Shown here in pieces: positions 25,515-34,779 of a DNA stretch of 64,000 nt; within the stretch, counting starts at the first letter, position 1, and each line of letters begins with the position of its first letter. This DNA is from Companilactobacillus zhachilii. GTDB lineage: Bacteria; Bacillota; Bacilli; Lactobacillales; Lactobacillaceae. A program made the position numbers and the translations under genes. The stretch covers positions 372,001-436,000 of the forward strand of contig NZ_CP031933.2 in NCBI RefSeq assembly GCF_003606365.2. Direction: 5' to 3'. The notes under the pieces were generated by a model, which made no database searches, was not told the DNA's origin, and was given only the letters and a program-made list of their open reading frames with translations.

Positions 25515-26627
25515 ATGAAGTTCATTATTGCGCCTGGAAAATATAATAATCATGTTAGCTCGGAAAAAATTGGCCAAGCTATTTATAGTGGTATATCTCG
25601 TGCCTTACCAAATGCCGAAATTGCGACCATGCCTGTGACTGATAGTAAGTACGGCATGCCAGCATTAGTTGAGCATACGGTCGGCGGACAGTGGAATGAA
25701 CTGGCTTTTTTTGATGCTTTTTGGAACAGTAAAATTGGTCGTTATTTGATTACTAATATCGATAGTCAAGATACCGCTATTATTGATTCGGAGCAAGTGG
25801 TCGGAGTAGATTTGGCAAAAAATAAATCGCGTGATCAGTTGTTCCATGCAACAAGTTATGGTATTGGAGAATTGATTGTTGACGCAGTGACAAGTGGAAT
25901 CAAAAATATTGTACTTTGTTTAGGTAAGACTGCAGTAGCTGATGGCGGCTTAGGCGTCTTACAAGCACTCGGAGCTAAGATTTATGATGAGAATGGGTCG
26001 TTGATACCAGAAGGCGAGAATCCGCTTATAAGCGCTGATAGGATTGATTTAGAAGATGTAACGCAATTACTTGGCAATCGGACCCGAATAACCGTATTAT
26101 TGAACTATTCAAGTGCCTATAAATTATGTGATACGGTAGAGTATTTAAACGAAGCACAAGAAAGTTTTTTGGAAGATAATTTAGTTTATATTAGCGAAAA
26201 AATGAATCAGAAGTATAATTTAGATATACACCCGATGCCACATTCGGATTCAATTAAGACGTTGGCAGGGGCGTTTGCAATGATTAATGCACGGATTTCT
26301 CGGTCGTCATTTGAGTGGGTTGCTAAAGTAACCGGAATGAATGAAACCATTCGTTCGGCGGATATTTTGATTACAGCGACAGACAAAATTTCTGGTAACT
26401 CAATGCATGATGATATTTTGTATCATTTGAGTCGAGTGGCTGGTTCGGAAAAAATTCCCACATTTGTTTTATGTAATAATTTTGTTGATAATTTTAATAA
26501 TGATGAACAACTATTCACAGGCATATTTTCAACTCAAATGACCGAGTATGACGATGAAATTACTATATTTGAAAATTACGAATCAGTCGCAAATCAGTTA
26601 GCAAGGACTCTTTTGGCATTTAAGTAG
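25515..26627 (+). CDS. divergent glycerate kinase-like protein
   Basis: 370 residues, the usual length for class II-type glycerate kinases (GarK/GlxK family). The opening KFIIAPGKYNNHVSSEKIGQAI and LGKTAVADGGLGVLQALGAKI align with the family's IAPDSFKESL and LGGSATNDGGAGMLQALG. But the hallmark ADGGEGT segment near residue 40 reads DSKYGMPALV, and LGGSAT reads LGKTAV. The core active-site loops are therefore altered, and activity on glycerate is doubtful. Shares a short divergent promoter region with the phosphatase. Confidence 0.7.
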   Translation: MKFIIAPGKYNNHVSSEKIGQAIYSGISRALPNAEIATMPVTDSKYGMPALVEHTVGGQWNELAFFDAFWNSKIGRYLITNIDSQDTAIIDSEQVVGVDLAKNKSRDQLFHATSYGIGELIVDAVTSGIKNIVLCLGKTAVADGGLGVLQALGAKIYDENGSLIPEGENPLISADRIDLEDVTQLLGNRTRITVLLNYSSAYKLCDTVEYLNEAQESFLEDNLVYISEKMNQKYNLDIHPMPHSDSIKTLAGAFAMINARISRSSFEWVAKVTGMNETIRSADILITATDKISGNSMHDDILYHLSRVAGSEKIPTFVLCNNFVDNFNNDEQLFTGIFSTQMTEYDDEITIFENYESVANQLARTLLAFK

Positions 26628-26707
26628 TTATTTCATTGAATATTACATATGAATGCATTAATCTAAAATTAAAAGGATTTTCAATAAGCGCATTGGAGGA
26701 TTGAATT

Positions 26708-27199
26708 ATGGAACAAGATTATAAGAGAATTTTGGTTCCGGTAGATGGATCAAATGAAGCAGAAATGGCTTTTAAGAAAGCCGTAACAGTTGCCAAGATG
26801 AACGGTGGACACATCGACGTTTTGACAGTGCTAGATACCAAACAATTCATCGGTTTACATGGTGGAATGCTTAATGGGGACGTTATTTACCAACTATCCG
26901 AAGATGCTCAAAAATATCTTAATGAATTAAAAGATAGTGCGGTTAAAGACGGATTCGAGGAAGACGACATCGACATCCACGTTCGTTTTGGTGAACCAAA
27001 GACAGTTATCTCACAAGAGTTCATTGACGAATATAAGAACGATTTGATTATGATTGGATCAACCGGAATGAACGCCGTAACACGTTTGTTAGTAGGTTCA
27101 GTTTCAGAATACGTTACAAGAAATGCTAGAACTGACGTTATTATTGTTAGAACTGATGTTGATAATAAGAAATTGGTTGATAAGAAGCACAAAAAATAG
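26708..27199 (+). CDS. universal stress protein, UspA family
   Basis: 163 residues. KRILVPVDGSNEAEMAF opens the Usp fold. The ATP-binding motif G-2x-G-9x-G-S is present in IGSTGMNAVTRLLVGSVSEYV, so it is probably an ATP-binding Usp. A short lysine-rich tail ends the protein. GGAGG is upstream. Two family-2 elements follow the stop codon in tandem. Confidence 0.93.
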   Translation: MEQDYKRILVPVDGSNEAEMAFKKAVTVAKMNGGHIDVLTVLDTKQFIGLHGGMLNGDVIYQLSEDAQKYLNELKDSAVKDGFEEDDIDIHVRFGEPKTVISQEFIDEYKNDLIMIGSTGMNAVTRLLVGSVSEYVTRNARTDVIIVRTDVDNKKLVDKKHKK

Positions 27200-27320
27200 A
27201 GAGCGGAGCAGGCCCGGGAATTTCCGAGCATTTGCATGACTTCACGAATTATCCGCGTACTTTGCGGATGATTTGGGAAGTTATGCAAAGCGGAAGAAAT
27301 TGGCCTGTGCAGCTCGTTTC
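27198..27320 (+). ncRNA. family-2 structured 3' UTR element, copy b (after uspA)
   Basis: Starts within the stop codon of the usp gene. Outer stem CAGGCC with GGCCTG; lower helix TTTGCAT with ATGCAAA; apical helix ATCCGC with GCGGAT. These replace, with pairing kept, the bases seen in copies c and d. It lacks the final AGAGCCACTGCC. Almost identical to copy e at 46776. Confidence 0.8.
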
Positions 27321-27326
27321 AAAATC

Positions 27327-27463
27327 AGAGAGCGGAGATGGGGCGTTCAGCTCCCGAGCATTTTCGTAGAACTGTGAATTGCACGCTGGGTTTGCGTGTG
27401 ATTTACAGTTCTATGAAAAGCGGAAGGAGTTGCCCCATCGTAGCTCGTTTCAGAGCCACTGCC
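27327..27463 (+). ncRNA. family-2 structured 3' UTR element, copy c
   Basis: A complete copy: outer stem GATGGGGC with GCCCCATC; helix TTTTC with GAAAA; helix AGAACTGT with ACAGTTCT; tip GCACGC with GCGTGT. Ends CAGAGCCACTGCC. It is in tandem with copy b, seven bases apart, and closer to copy d (44191) than to its neighbour, so the tandem arose by two insertions or copies, not local duplication. Confidence 0.82.
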
Positions 27464-27522
27464 AAACCAGCCGCTCTAAAAGACAACTGACTATATATTA
27501 AACAAACAAATAAACACCAAGA

Positions 27523-27554
27523 AAAAAGCTGGCACTTACCTACGCCAGCTTTTT
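27523..27554 (+). terminator. terminator of the uspA transcript
   Basis: AAAAAGCTGGC pairs with GCCAGCTTTTT. It follows both family-2 copies, so both are in the usp mRNA tail. Confidence 0.88.
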
Positions 27555-27575
27555 CTATTGAAAGGAATAAAATCT

Positions 27576-28121
27576 ATGAGATGCGAATGGGCCAACAGTT
27601 CCAAAGAAATGCAAGCATACCACGATAATGAATGGGGCAAGCCCAGCCATGACGAACGTTATTTTTTTGAAATGTTAACTTTAGAAGGTGCCCAAGCAGG
27701 TTTATCATGGGCAACAATTATCAAGCGCCGTCAAACATATCGACAAGCATACGATAACTTTGAAATTGATAAAGTAGCCGCTTTTGACCAATCAAAACGT
27801 GACGATTTATTACAGGACAAAGGAATTATCCGGAATCACTTAAAGGTAGACTCATCAATAAGCAATGCCAAACTCATTCAATCAATGCATGATAATAATA
27901 AAAAATTTTCCGATTATATCTGGAAATTTGTTGATAATAAACCAATAATTAATCATTATAGTGATATGGAAGAAATGCCTGCCCAAACAGAGTTATCACA
28001 AATGATCAGTAAGGATTTAAAGAAAAAAGGGTTTCGATTTGTTGGACCAACGATAATTTATTCATTCTTACAAGCTGTCGGTGTGATCAATGATCATTTA
28101 GATAACTGTGATTTCAAGTGA
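27576..28121 (+). CDS. tag: DNA-3-methyladenine glycosylase I
   Basis: 181 residues from ATG 27576 (AAGGA upstream). MRCEWANSSKEMQAYHDNEWG carries the Cys and His that bind zinc with the C-terminal H-x3-C (HLDNC); EGAQAGLSWATIIKRRQTYRQAYDNF is the conserved helix-hairpin-helix region with the base-binding Glu and Trp. Removes 3-methyladenine from DNA as the first step of base excision repair. Length and zinc ligands are normal. Confidence 0.95.
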   Translation: MRCEWANSSKEMQAYHDNEWGKPSHDERYFFEMLTLEGAQAGLSWATIIKRRQTYRQAYDNFEIDKVAAFDQSKRDDLLQDKGIIRNHLKVDSSISNAKLIQSMHDNNKKFSDYIWKFVDNKPIINHYSDMEEMPAQTELSQMISKDLKKKGFRFVGPTIIYSFLQAVGVINDHLDNCDFK

Positions 28122-28217
28122 AAATTAGTATAATAGTACTGGATGTAAAAAATACCCTGGGTACTTGCCCGTAAATTTGGCATATTTAAAAAGCAATAGC
28201 AATATCGGAGGAGAATT

Positions 28218-28706
28218 ATGGATTCTGAAACTATTAGTAAATTAGCTGAAAAGCTATATGAAGATCGTAATAAAATTGAAGATAAGTCCCAAAAATTTGA
28301 TGCTCAAGAAGTTTATGACATTTTAGATTCTCTTGAAGTCTTGAGAAAGCCAATCAAAACATACTTTGATATGACTGAGGATGACTACTATCAAAATGAA
28401 TCAGATCATCGCTTGACTTTACAAAATCCGACTCAAAAATTAAGTGAATTACATGATCGTGTTCAAGTTAACCACGTTGATGGTTCATTGGATGCTCATG
28501 AGATCAATTTCACATATAATCACGAAGATCCCTACGCAACTGGCGATTACAAAGTTAAAACTGATTTAAGTTTAGTTAGTTTTGCTTTCACAGTAATTGG
28601 TGCAGTTTACGATAATACAATTGTCGCTGATGTTAGAAACTCCCTTTCAAAGGATGCAGTTTTATCAATTGGATTAGCAGCTCGTGCAATTGGGGATTGG
28701 CAATAA
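28218..28706 (+). CDS. conserved hypothetical protein (162 aa)
   Basis: GGAGGAG precedes ATG 28218. The first 100 residues are acidic and helical (MDSETISKLAEKLYEDRNKIEDK, FDAQEVYDILDSLEVL); the last 45 contain a hydrophobic segment (LSLVSFAFTVIGAVYDNTIVADV). I do not recognise a family. It overlaps the ABC ATPase start by one base (TAATG), so it is probably part of the same ABC unit. A small helical hairpin may form at 28155-28185 before it. Confidence 0.6.
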   Translation: MDSETISKLAEKLYEDRNKIEDKSQKFDAQEVYDILDSLEVLRKPIKTYFDMTEDDYYQNESDHRLTLQNPTQKLSELHDRVQVNHVDGSLDAHEINFTYNHEDPYATGDYKVKTDLSLVSFAFTVIGAVYDNTIVADVRNSLSKDAVLSIGLAARAIGDWQ

Positions 28707-29533
28707 TGAAATTAATATCAGTCAATGATTTATCATTGCAAGACAACGGCTACTTTGCATTCAAGCATGTAGCTTTTTCTTTATCCCAAAATGAGATTAT
28801 CGGTATCAATGGCGACAATGGTAGTGGTAAGACAACACTTTTGGAAGCAATTGCTAATCATCAGACACCAGATAGTGGGGAAATTGAGTATACACCAGGC
28901 GTTCGAATTGGCTATATGCCACAAGTTAATCCACAAGTAATCGACCAGTCGGTGCTGAAATATTTAGAAAGCATTCGACGTTTGTCGAAAGATTTAGCTG
29001 TCAGACCAGAACAAATGCAAGGGATGATTACCTTTTTAGGAATGAGTCCTTATTTGGATCAACCAGTGCGGCAGTTATCAGTCGGATTACAAAGACGAGT
29101 GGACTTTTTAGCTGCGGTGGTAGGACATCCGAATGTGTTGTTATTAGATGAGCCATTTATTTTTCAAACGACTAAAACAGTAAAAAGTATGTTGAGTTTG
29201 ATACAAGACTTGAAGGATAACGGTTCAGGAGTAGTGATTGCGGGGACTCATTTTGATGGGATGATTAATCATTATTTAGATAATGGTTATTTTTTGAAGG
29301 ACAACCGGCTTGAAAAAATTGCTTCAACAACCAATAAAGAAGTTAAAGTTGAATTGATCTTCAGCGTGCATCCCAATTCAGTGGCGGTAACATCGGATAT
29401 TGAGAGATATATCACTTCCAATCTCAATAACGTTGTTACGTTGACTTTGCCAGTGTCGTTGAAGAATGCCATGGTTGAAAAAATGACCCGACTCAATTAT
29501 CAATTGGAAGGGGAAAAGCGTAGTGAAAATTAG
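28706..29533 (+). CDS. ABC transporter ATPase
   Basis: 275 residues from ATG 28706; an in-frame ATG at 28697 lies inside the previous gene. Walker A GDNGSGKTT, a variant signature LSVGLQRRVDFLA, and Walker B VLLLDEPF. The SVG in place of SGG in the signature is unusual but occurs in exporters of this type. The C-terminal 70 residues form an extra domain. Translationally coupled on both sides; with the next gene it makes a small two-component exporter. Confidence 0.82.
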   Translation: MKLISVNDLSLQDNGYFAFKHVAFSLSQNEIIGINGDNGSGKTTLLEAIANHQTPDSGEIEYTPGVRIGYMPQVNPQVIDQSVLKYLESIRRLSKDLAVRPEQMQGMITFLGMSPYLDQPVRQLSVGLQRRVDFLAAVVGHPNVLLLDEPFIFQTTKTVKSMLSLIQDLKDNGSGVVIAGTHFDGMINHYLDNGYFLKDNRLEKIASTTNKEVKVELIFSVHPNSVAVTSDIERYITSNLNNVVTLTLPVSLKNAMVEKMTRLNYQLEGEKRSEN

Positions 29534-30188
29534 GATTTTATTGAAAAGTTATTTACAAATGTTTTTTCAAGATTTCTTATATTTAACAATGCTGTTTGGA
29601 ATGATTGTTGTTGGATTGACGGCTGAGAGTTTATTTAATATTAGTCCAGTCAAAAAATACAGTTTATTACTGATGGGAGCATTCTTTCTAGCACTATTTT
29701 CGACCATGCACTTATACTACAACGATAGCCGCCAAAATAAGTATTTAAAACAAAAGGTAGCCAGTTATTGGGCTGATACCTTGAGTCAATTTTTAGTAGC
29801 AATCATCGTCAATCTTTTTTCAGGTATATTAATCTTTATTTTTAGTTTAATTTTGAATCGTGACGTGATGCTAGATACGGTTGGGATTTTGACCTTAGTT
29901 GCTGTAGGTTTTTTAGGCAGTTCCATTGCCACACTCTTTAAAACCCAGTGGGGAAAACATTCAAGTTTGGGACAGGTCGGAATATTAATCTTCGTCTATT
30001 TAGCATTATCAGGTAGCGTAATTGGTTTGTTAGAACCAGTAGATTGGATTTTTCCACCTTTATCCAAACTGATAGTCACTTTACAAACAAGTCCAGAGAT
30101 AACCGAATTATTGCCAATTGCAGGCCAAACATTCCTTTACGGACTAGTTTTATTTACCATTAGTAGCTTAATTTATAAGAAAAAGTAG
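29523..30188 (+). CDS. ABC transporter membrane subunit (221 aa)
   Basis: A GTG start at 29523 overlaps the ATPase end by 11 bases. Six hydrophobic segments are spread over the protein. No sequence signature for substrate. The overlap and size fit an ABC-2-like permease partner. No clear terminator follows; family-1 copy 9 begins 166 bases later. Confidence 0.75.
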   Translation: MKIRILLKSYLQMFFQDFLYLTMLFGMIVVGLTAESLFNISPVKKYSLLLMGAFFLALFSTMHLYYNDSRQNKYLKQKVASYWADTLSQFLVAIIVNLFSGILIFIFSLILNRDVMLDTVGILTLVAVGFLGSSIATLFKTQWGKHSSLGQVGILIFVYLALSGSVIGLLEPVDWIFPPLSKLIVTLQTSPEITELLPIAGQTFLYGLVLFTISSLIYKKK

Positions 30189-30353
30189 CAAATACTTATT
30201 CATCCGATTAGTTTTTAGTTGCAAAGTAACAAAAATGGTGTTTTAATTATTCCTTTGTGAACGAAGCATAAAGCAACTTTAGGTGTGATTGGAGCAACAA
30301 GACTTAAAGTATAATTTTAAGATTTCAGCTTTTATGATTGTTAAACTAAGGTG

Positions 30354-30539
30354 TGCCGTCTTCAGATTCGGACAGTGGTTACTGGCGGTGCGGAACGGTC
30401 CGAGCCACGGTCTCGGACCTCGGTTTAAGCCTTGCAAGTTCGGCAAGTCTTAAACGCGCCCGGTGCTGTAAGAACGACAAAAGCGGTCGTCCTAACAGCA
30501 CTTTCACTGCCAGTAACCACTGTCCGAATCTTCCGACTA
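30354..30539 (-). repeat. family-1 structured element, copy 9 (subtype B)
   Basis: A near-twin of copy 1, with about six differences in 185 bases and the same flank TTCTTTATTAGCTCAAGAAT on its right. Outer stem GGACAGTGGTTACTGG with CCAGTAACCACTGTCC is fully paired. It follows the plus-strand ABC membrane gene and is the left member of a head-to-head pair with copy 10. Confidence 0.9.
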
Positions 30540-30675
30540 GTTCTTTATTAGCTCAAGAATAACTTGATACTTCAAATATTTTTTACCGTCTTGATAGGAT
30601 TTTGGAACAACCATACTCTTAAAATACTTATCGGTATCAGAATAAATTCTTATTAGATTAATTTGAAGAAGACCC

Positions 30676-30850
30676 TAGTCGGAAGAACTGAGACGATAGT
30701 TACTGGCAGTGACAGTGGCGTTAGAGCTTTAACTCTTACACCACCGGGCGTGTTTGAAGACTTGCTTGCAAGGCTTCAAACCGAGGAATGAGACCTTGGC
30801 TCATTCCGGTCCGCACAGCCAGTGACTATTGTCTCAGCTCTGGAGACGGA
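30676..30850 (+). repeat. family-1 structured element, copy 10 (subtype B)
   Basis: Closest to copy 2, so the pair 9/10 mirrors the pair 1/2. Hairpin 2 has a shortened tip (GACTTGCTTGCAAGGC). Outer stem ACTGAGAC with GTCTCAG(C)T contains G-T and A-C steps. It lies about 100 bases upstream of the GNAT gene. Confidence 0.88.
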
Positions 30851-30949
30851 ATATATCCATCACTCAAATAAAAATCAAAAAAGTTAATTAAAATTGTTGC
30901 TTTGTGACATACTTTTCTGTTTTAATACACGGATGATAAGGAGGCAGCT

Positions 30950-31474
30950 ATGAGTAATATTTATTTACGTCAAGCAAATATTGACGATTTGCCAAGAATT
31001 ATTGAAATTATTGATAGTGCGAAGAAAACCTTAAGGGACCGTGGCGTTGACCAATGGCAAAGCGGCTACCCGGATAATGAAATTTTGAAACAAGATATTG
31101 AAGAAGATATAAGTTATGTTTTAATACTAAATGGTGAGGTCGTTGGAGCAGCTGCATTGCAACAAGGCTATGATCAGAACTATCAAAACATGACATCAGG
31201 TACATGGGATAGTGAATCAGATGTCACTTATTCTGTGATTCATCGGATTGCGATTGAAGCTGACCATCAAGGCGAACACCTTAGTGCGGCTTTGATTCAA
31301 CAATTACTTACTATGTCACATTATTTGGGCTATCAAGATGTCAGAATTGATACGCATCCTGATAACCACGTAATGCAACACATCATTTTGAGTAATGGCT
31401 TTGAAGAAAAGGGTACCATTACAATGGATGAAGATCATGGGGTCAGAAAGGCTTACCAAATTCTTTTGAAATAA
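30950..31474 (+). CDS. GNAT family N-acetyltransferase
   Basis: 174 residues. IYLRQANIDDLPRIIEII opens the fold; VIHRIAIEADHQGEHLSAALIQ is motif A, where the acetyl-CoA pyrophosphate loop Q/R-x-x-G/A reads HQGEHLSA; DVRIDTHPDNHVMQHIILSNGFEE is the motif B region. Acceptor unknown. GGAGG before the start. A terminator follows 50 bases later. Confidence 0.88.
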   Translation: MSNIYLRQANIDDLPRIIEIIDSAKKTLRDRGVDQWQSGYPDNEILKQDIEEDISYVLILNGEVVGAAALQQGYDQNYQNMTSGTWDSESDVTYSVIHRIAIEADHQGEHLSAALIQQLLTMSHYLGYQDVRIDTHPDNHVMQHIILSNGFEEKGTITMDEDHGVRKAYQILLK

Positions 31475-31524
31475 GCTAAGATAGATTATTTTTCATATTT
31501 TTGATATATAATTGAACCATAATT

Positions 31525-31548
31525 AACCATCGTTAAGATGGTTTTTTT
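31525..31548 (+). terminator. rho-independent terminator of the GNAT gene
   Basis: AACCATC pairs with GATGGTT around a five-base loop, followed by seven T. Confidence 0.8.
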
Positions 31549-31593
31549 AATATATTTATATCCACGGTTTGGATATTAGGAGAGAACGGTAAA

Positions 31594-32763
31594 TTGAAAA
31601 TCAAAAATATTGCAAGAAGGGTGCTTTCACCTAGACCTTCAGAATTTATTTCAACTCAAACAGATAACTTTTTGAGAAGATTAAAGCCGAGACCTTTTGT
31701 TGTTGATTATATTGAAGGTGTTTATAAGAATAATGTCTTACCGCACGTCAATGATGATACAGTGACAATTTCTGTTCTAACTGATACTCACGCTAAGGCT
31801 GTTGTCAGTTCTTCCTATTATGGAATCAACGGCATGCGGCATATCATTGAGGCCAATAAAGTCAGCGATGACGTTGGGGTTGACCTGAATGTTCATTTAG
31901 GCGATCTGATGGATGGTAGTGATAAACCTGAGATTAGTCGTGGTATTTTGAGATTTGCGGTTGAGAGTTATCGCTCCAGCAAAGCTCCATTCTTCATTAT
32001 TGAGGGAAATCACGATGAGAATGATAAATACGACGAACATCGCTTCTTTAAAACTGCATCATTTCATCGAGATGATTACGATTCACTAGTAACTAAATAT
32101 GACTTTGAGCAACCAGAGATTCTTCGTTTGAATCCTGTTTCAAAAGTTGGTTGGTATGATAAGGGTGACGTTCGTGTTATCTTTATTGATACTAGTGATA
32201 TTCCTTATATTCTTAGTAACGGTTCTAAGAAATATGACTTCAAGAAGGTTCGTGGGGTCAGAGAGCAACAACTAGAGGATTTAACTACCGTTTTAGAGCG
32301 GACTGTCGATAAGCATGTGGTTGTAATGGGCCATGCAAATATTGTTAGTCCAAGTGGACGCAGTGCGTTAAACTTTAACGGTGATCTAGTGCAACAATTG
32401 TTGGTCGCATTTAACAATAAAGCTTCAGGACAATTGAAAAATGAATTAACTGGAGATTTTGGAGTTAATATCCGCTATGATTTCTCGTCTACCGGCATTT
32501 CGAAGGTGACAACTTATCTTTGTGGACACATGCATTACGAAAAAAACTACAAAGTTTCTGAAATTAATCATATAATATTAAATTGTTCGGCCCTTATGGG
32601 GAAGAAGCACGGTTTAACGACTGATTACAATAAAAAATGGGACAGACGATATAATGAAGTTTCCGAATTAGCCGGATATTTCATTAATATCGACCCGAAT
32701 AAACTACGCTTACAGATATTTGGTTACGGAGCCGCAACAAGGTATGTAAGTTTTGAAATATAA
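31594..32763 (+). CDS. calcineurin-like metallophosphoesterase
   Basis: 389 residues from a TTG start at 31594, with TAGGAG nine bases upstream; no ATG in frame is better placed. Metal-binding blocks in order: LTDTHAKA, HLGDLMDGS, IEGNHDEN, VMGHANI, LCGHMHYE. These are the five metallophosphoesterase motifs, though DTHA replaces the usual D-x-H-x pattern only slightly. No signal peptide, so cytosolic. It is 14 bases from the asparagine-synthetase-like gene, so the two form an operon; the link is unexplained. Confidence 0.85.
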   Translation: MKIKNIARRVLSPRPSEFISTQTDNFLRRLKPRPFVVDYIEGVYKNNVLPHVNDDTVTISVLTDTHAKAVVSSSYYGINGMRHIIEANKVSDDVGVDLNVHLGDLMDGSDKPEISRGILRFAVESYRSSKAPFFIIEGNHDENDKYDEHRFFKTASFHRDDYDSLVTKYDFEQPEILRLNPVSKVGWYDKGDVRVIFIDTSDIPYILSNGSKKYDFKKVRGVREQQLEDLTTVLERTVDKHVVVMGHANIVSPSGRSALNFNGDLVQQLLVAFNNKASGQLKNELTGDFGVNIRYDFSSTGISKVTTYLCGHMHYEKNYKVSEINHIILNCSALMGKKHGLTTDYNKKWDRRYNEVSELAGYFINIDPNKLRLQIFGYGAATRYVSFEI

Positions 32764-32777
32764 GGGAGAATTATTTT

Positions 32778-34685
32778 ATGTGTGGAATTGTCGGATTCGT
32801 AGATAAAAATATTGCAGACAAAAAGCCTGTAATTGAAGCGATGATGGAAACAATCAAGCATCGTGGACCAAACAGTTCTGGTGAACTATTTGAAGGTGAC
32901 GCTGCATTAGGTTTTCGCCGTTTGAGTATTATTGATATCAACAGTGGTATGCAACCTATTTATAATGAAGATCGCTCAAAAGCCATTATTTTCAATGGTG
33001 AAATTTACAACTATCAAGATATTAGAAAAGATTTGAAAAAAGACGGACATATTTTCACAACCGATACTGATACTGAAGTTCTTTTGCATGGTTTTGAAGA
33101 ATGGGGTATCGAAGGTTTATTGAAGAAAGTTCGCGGAATGTTTGCATTCGTTATTTATGATCTTAAAACTGGTGATATGACAGGTGCGAGAGATTTCTTT
33201 GGTATCAAACCTTTATATTACTATAATCGTGAAGGTACATTTATTTTTGGTTCAGAAATCAAAGCATTTTTGAAAGAACCAAACTTCAAGATGGAACTAA
33301 ATAAAGCTGCTTTGAAGCCATATTTGACTTTCCAATATTCAGCTATGAATGAAACATTTTTCAAGAATGTTTTCAAGATTCCAGAAGGCCACTACTTTAC
33401 ATACAAGAACGGTAAGTTAAGTATCAAGAAGTATTGGGACATGGAATTCAAAGAAAATAACTTGTCATTTGAAGAAACAGTTAAACGTATCGACAAGTCA
33501 TTACGTGACTCTGTTGAAGAACATTCAATCAGTGATGTGCCAGTTGGTTCATTACTATCAAGTGGTGTTGATTCAAGTTACGTTACAGCTATTTTGAAAC
33601 CACAACATACGTACTCAATCGATTTTGATACAAGTACTTATGAAGAAGGTACCGCTGCTAAGTTACTAGCTGATAAATTAGGTCTTGAAAATACCCGTGG
33701 TATCGTAACAAAAGAAGAGGCCATCAAGTCACTTCCTTTGATTCAATACTATATGGATGAACCAGATGCTAACCCTTCATCCGTTCCGTTGTATTTCTTA
33801 ACAAAATTAGCTAGTCGAGACGTTACCGTTATCCTTTCAGGTGAAGGTGCCGATGAATTATTTGCCGGTTACGCTAACTATGGTTTCCATTCACATTCAA
33901 AAACAATTCGTGTAGTTGCTGAAGAATTGAAGAAACTACCTAAGGGTGTTAAATACAAGTTAGCTCATGGCTTGAAGAAGATGCCTAATTTCCCAGGAAG
34001 ATTGCATTTGTACGAATCAACAGCTAAGGCTGAAGAGTTCTTTATCGGACAAGCTAAGGTCTTCACTGAAAAAGAAGCCGCTGCTTTAGTTAAGCCAGAA
34101 TTTGAAAAATCACGTTCCGTTCATGACATTGTTATGAAGAGTTATAACAAGGTTCGTGACTACAAGGATGAAGTTAAGAAGATGCAATATCTTGACCTTC
34201 ACCAATTCATGGCTGGCGATATCATTCTAAAGGCTGACCGTATGAGTATGGCCAACTCAATGGAATTACGTGTTCCGTTCCTAGATAAAGAAGTTGCCAA
34301 AGTCGCTGCCGGCGTACCTACAAAGTATCTTTTGAACAGTAAAGATAGTAAGTATGCTTTGCGTGTTGCTGCTGAACGTGCACTTCCTTCAGAATGGGCT
34401 AAACGTGAAAAACTAGGCTTCCCAGTGCCAATCCGTGATTGGATCAGAACTAAGGAAGTTTATGAAGATTTCCGCAAGTTGTTCAGTGCTGACTTTGCGG
34501 CTGAATTCTTTGACCAAGATGCAATTTTGAAGATGCTTGATGGATGTTATCGTGGTGAAAACGATGATCGTCGTAAAGTATGGACAATTTATTCATTCTT
34601 GATTTGGTATAAAGTATTCTTTATTGATGGTGGTAAGAAGCCAGATGTTGATCCACAAGTACTTGTACCTGGGGATGAAAAATAA
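32778..34685 (+). CDS. glutamine-dependent asparagine synthetase family amidotransferase
   Basis: 635 residues. MCGIVGF gives the class II glutaminase nucleophile Cys2; HRGPNSSGE, RLSIIDI and NGEIYN complete that domain. SSGVDSSYV near residue 260 is the PP-loop that makes the acyl-AMP, followed by SIDFDTSTYEEG and LSGEGADELFAGY. It could make free asparagine (AsnB) or, as shown for lactobacillus AsnB1 and lactococcal AsnH, amidate peptidoglycan precursors. The D-Asp-ligase-like gene at 42424 makes an AsnH-like role worth considering. Confidence 0.9.
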   Translation: MCGIVGFVDKNIADKKPVIEAMMETIKHRGPNSSGELFEGDAALGFRRLSIIDINSGMQPIYNEDRSKAIIFNGEIYNYQDIRKDLKKDGHIFTTDTDTEVLLHGFEEWGIEGLLKKVRGMFAFVIYDLKTGDMTGARDFFGIKPLYYYNREGTFIFGSEIKAFLKEPNFKMELNKAALKPYLTFQYSAMNETFFKNVFKIPEGHYFTYKNGKLSIKKYWDMEFKENNLSFEETVKRIDKSLRDSVEEHSISDVPVGSLLSSGVDSSYVTAILKPQHTYSIDFDTSTYEEGTAAKLLADKLGLENTRGIVTKEEAIKSLPLIQYYMDEPDANPSSVPLYFLTKLASRDVTVILSGEGADELFAGYANYGFHSHSKTIRVVAEELKKLPKGVKYKLAHGLKKMPNFPGRLHLYESTAKAEEFFIGQAKVFTEKEAAALVKPEFEKSRSVHDIVMKSYNKVRDYKDEVKKMQYLDLHQFMAGDIILKADRMSMANSMELRVPFLDKEVAKVAAGVPTKYLLNSKDSKYALRVAAERALPSEWAKREKLGFPVPIRDWIRTKEVYEDFRKLFSADFAAEFFDQDAILKMLDGCYRGENDDRRKVWTIYSFLIWYKVFFIDGGKKPDVDPQVLVPGDEK

Positions 34686-34727
34686 AGTCTGCTTTATAGT
34701 CTGAATATAATAATTGAAAAAAATAAA

Positions 34728-34779
34728 AGAAGTTGTTTCTAACTTGAGATTAGTTCAAGTCTGAAACGGCTTCTTTTTT
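34728..34779 (+). terminator. rho-independent terminator of the asn operon
   Basis: AGAAGTTGTTTC pairs with GAAACGGCTTCT, and inside it ACTTGA pairs with TCAAGT. Six T follow. Confidence 0.85.
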
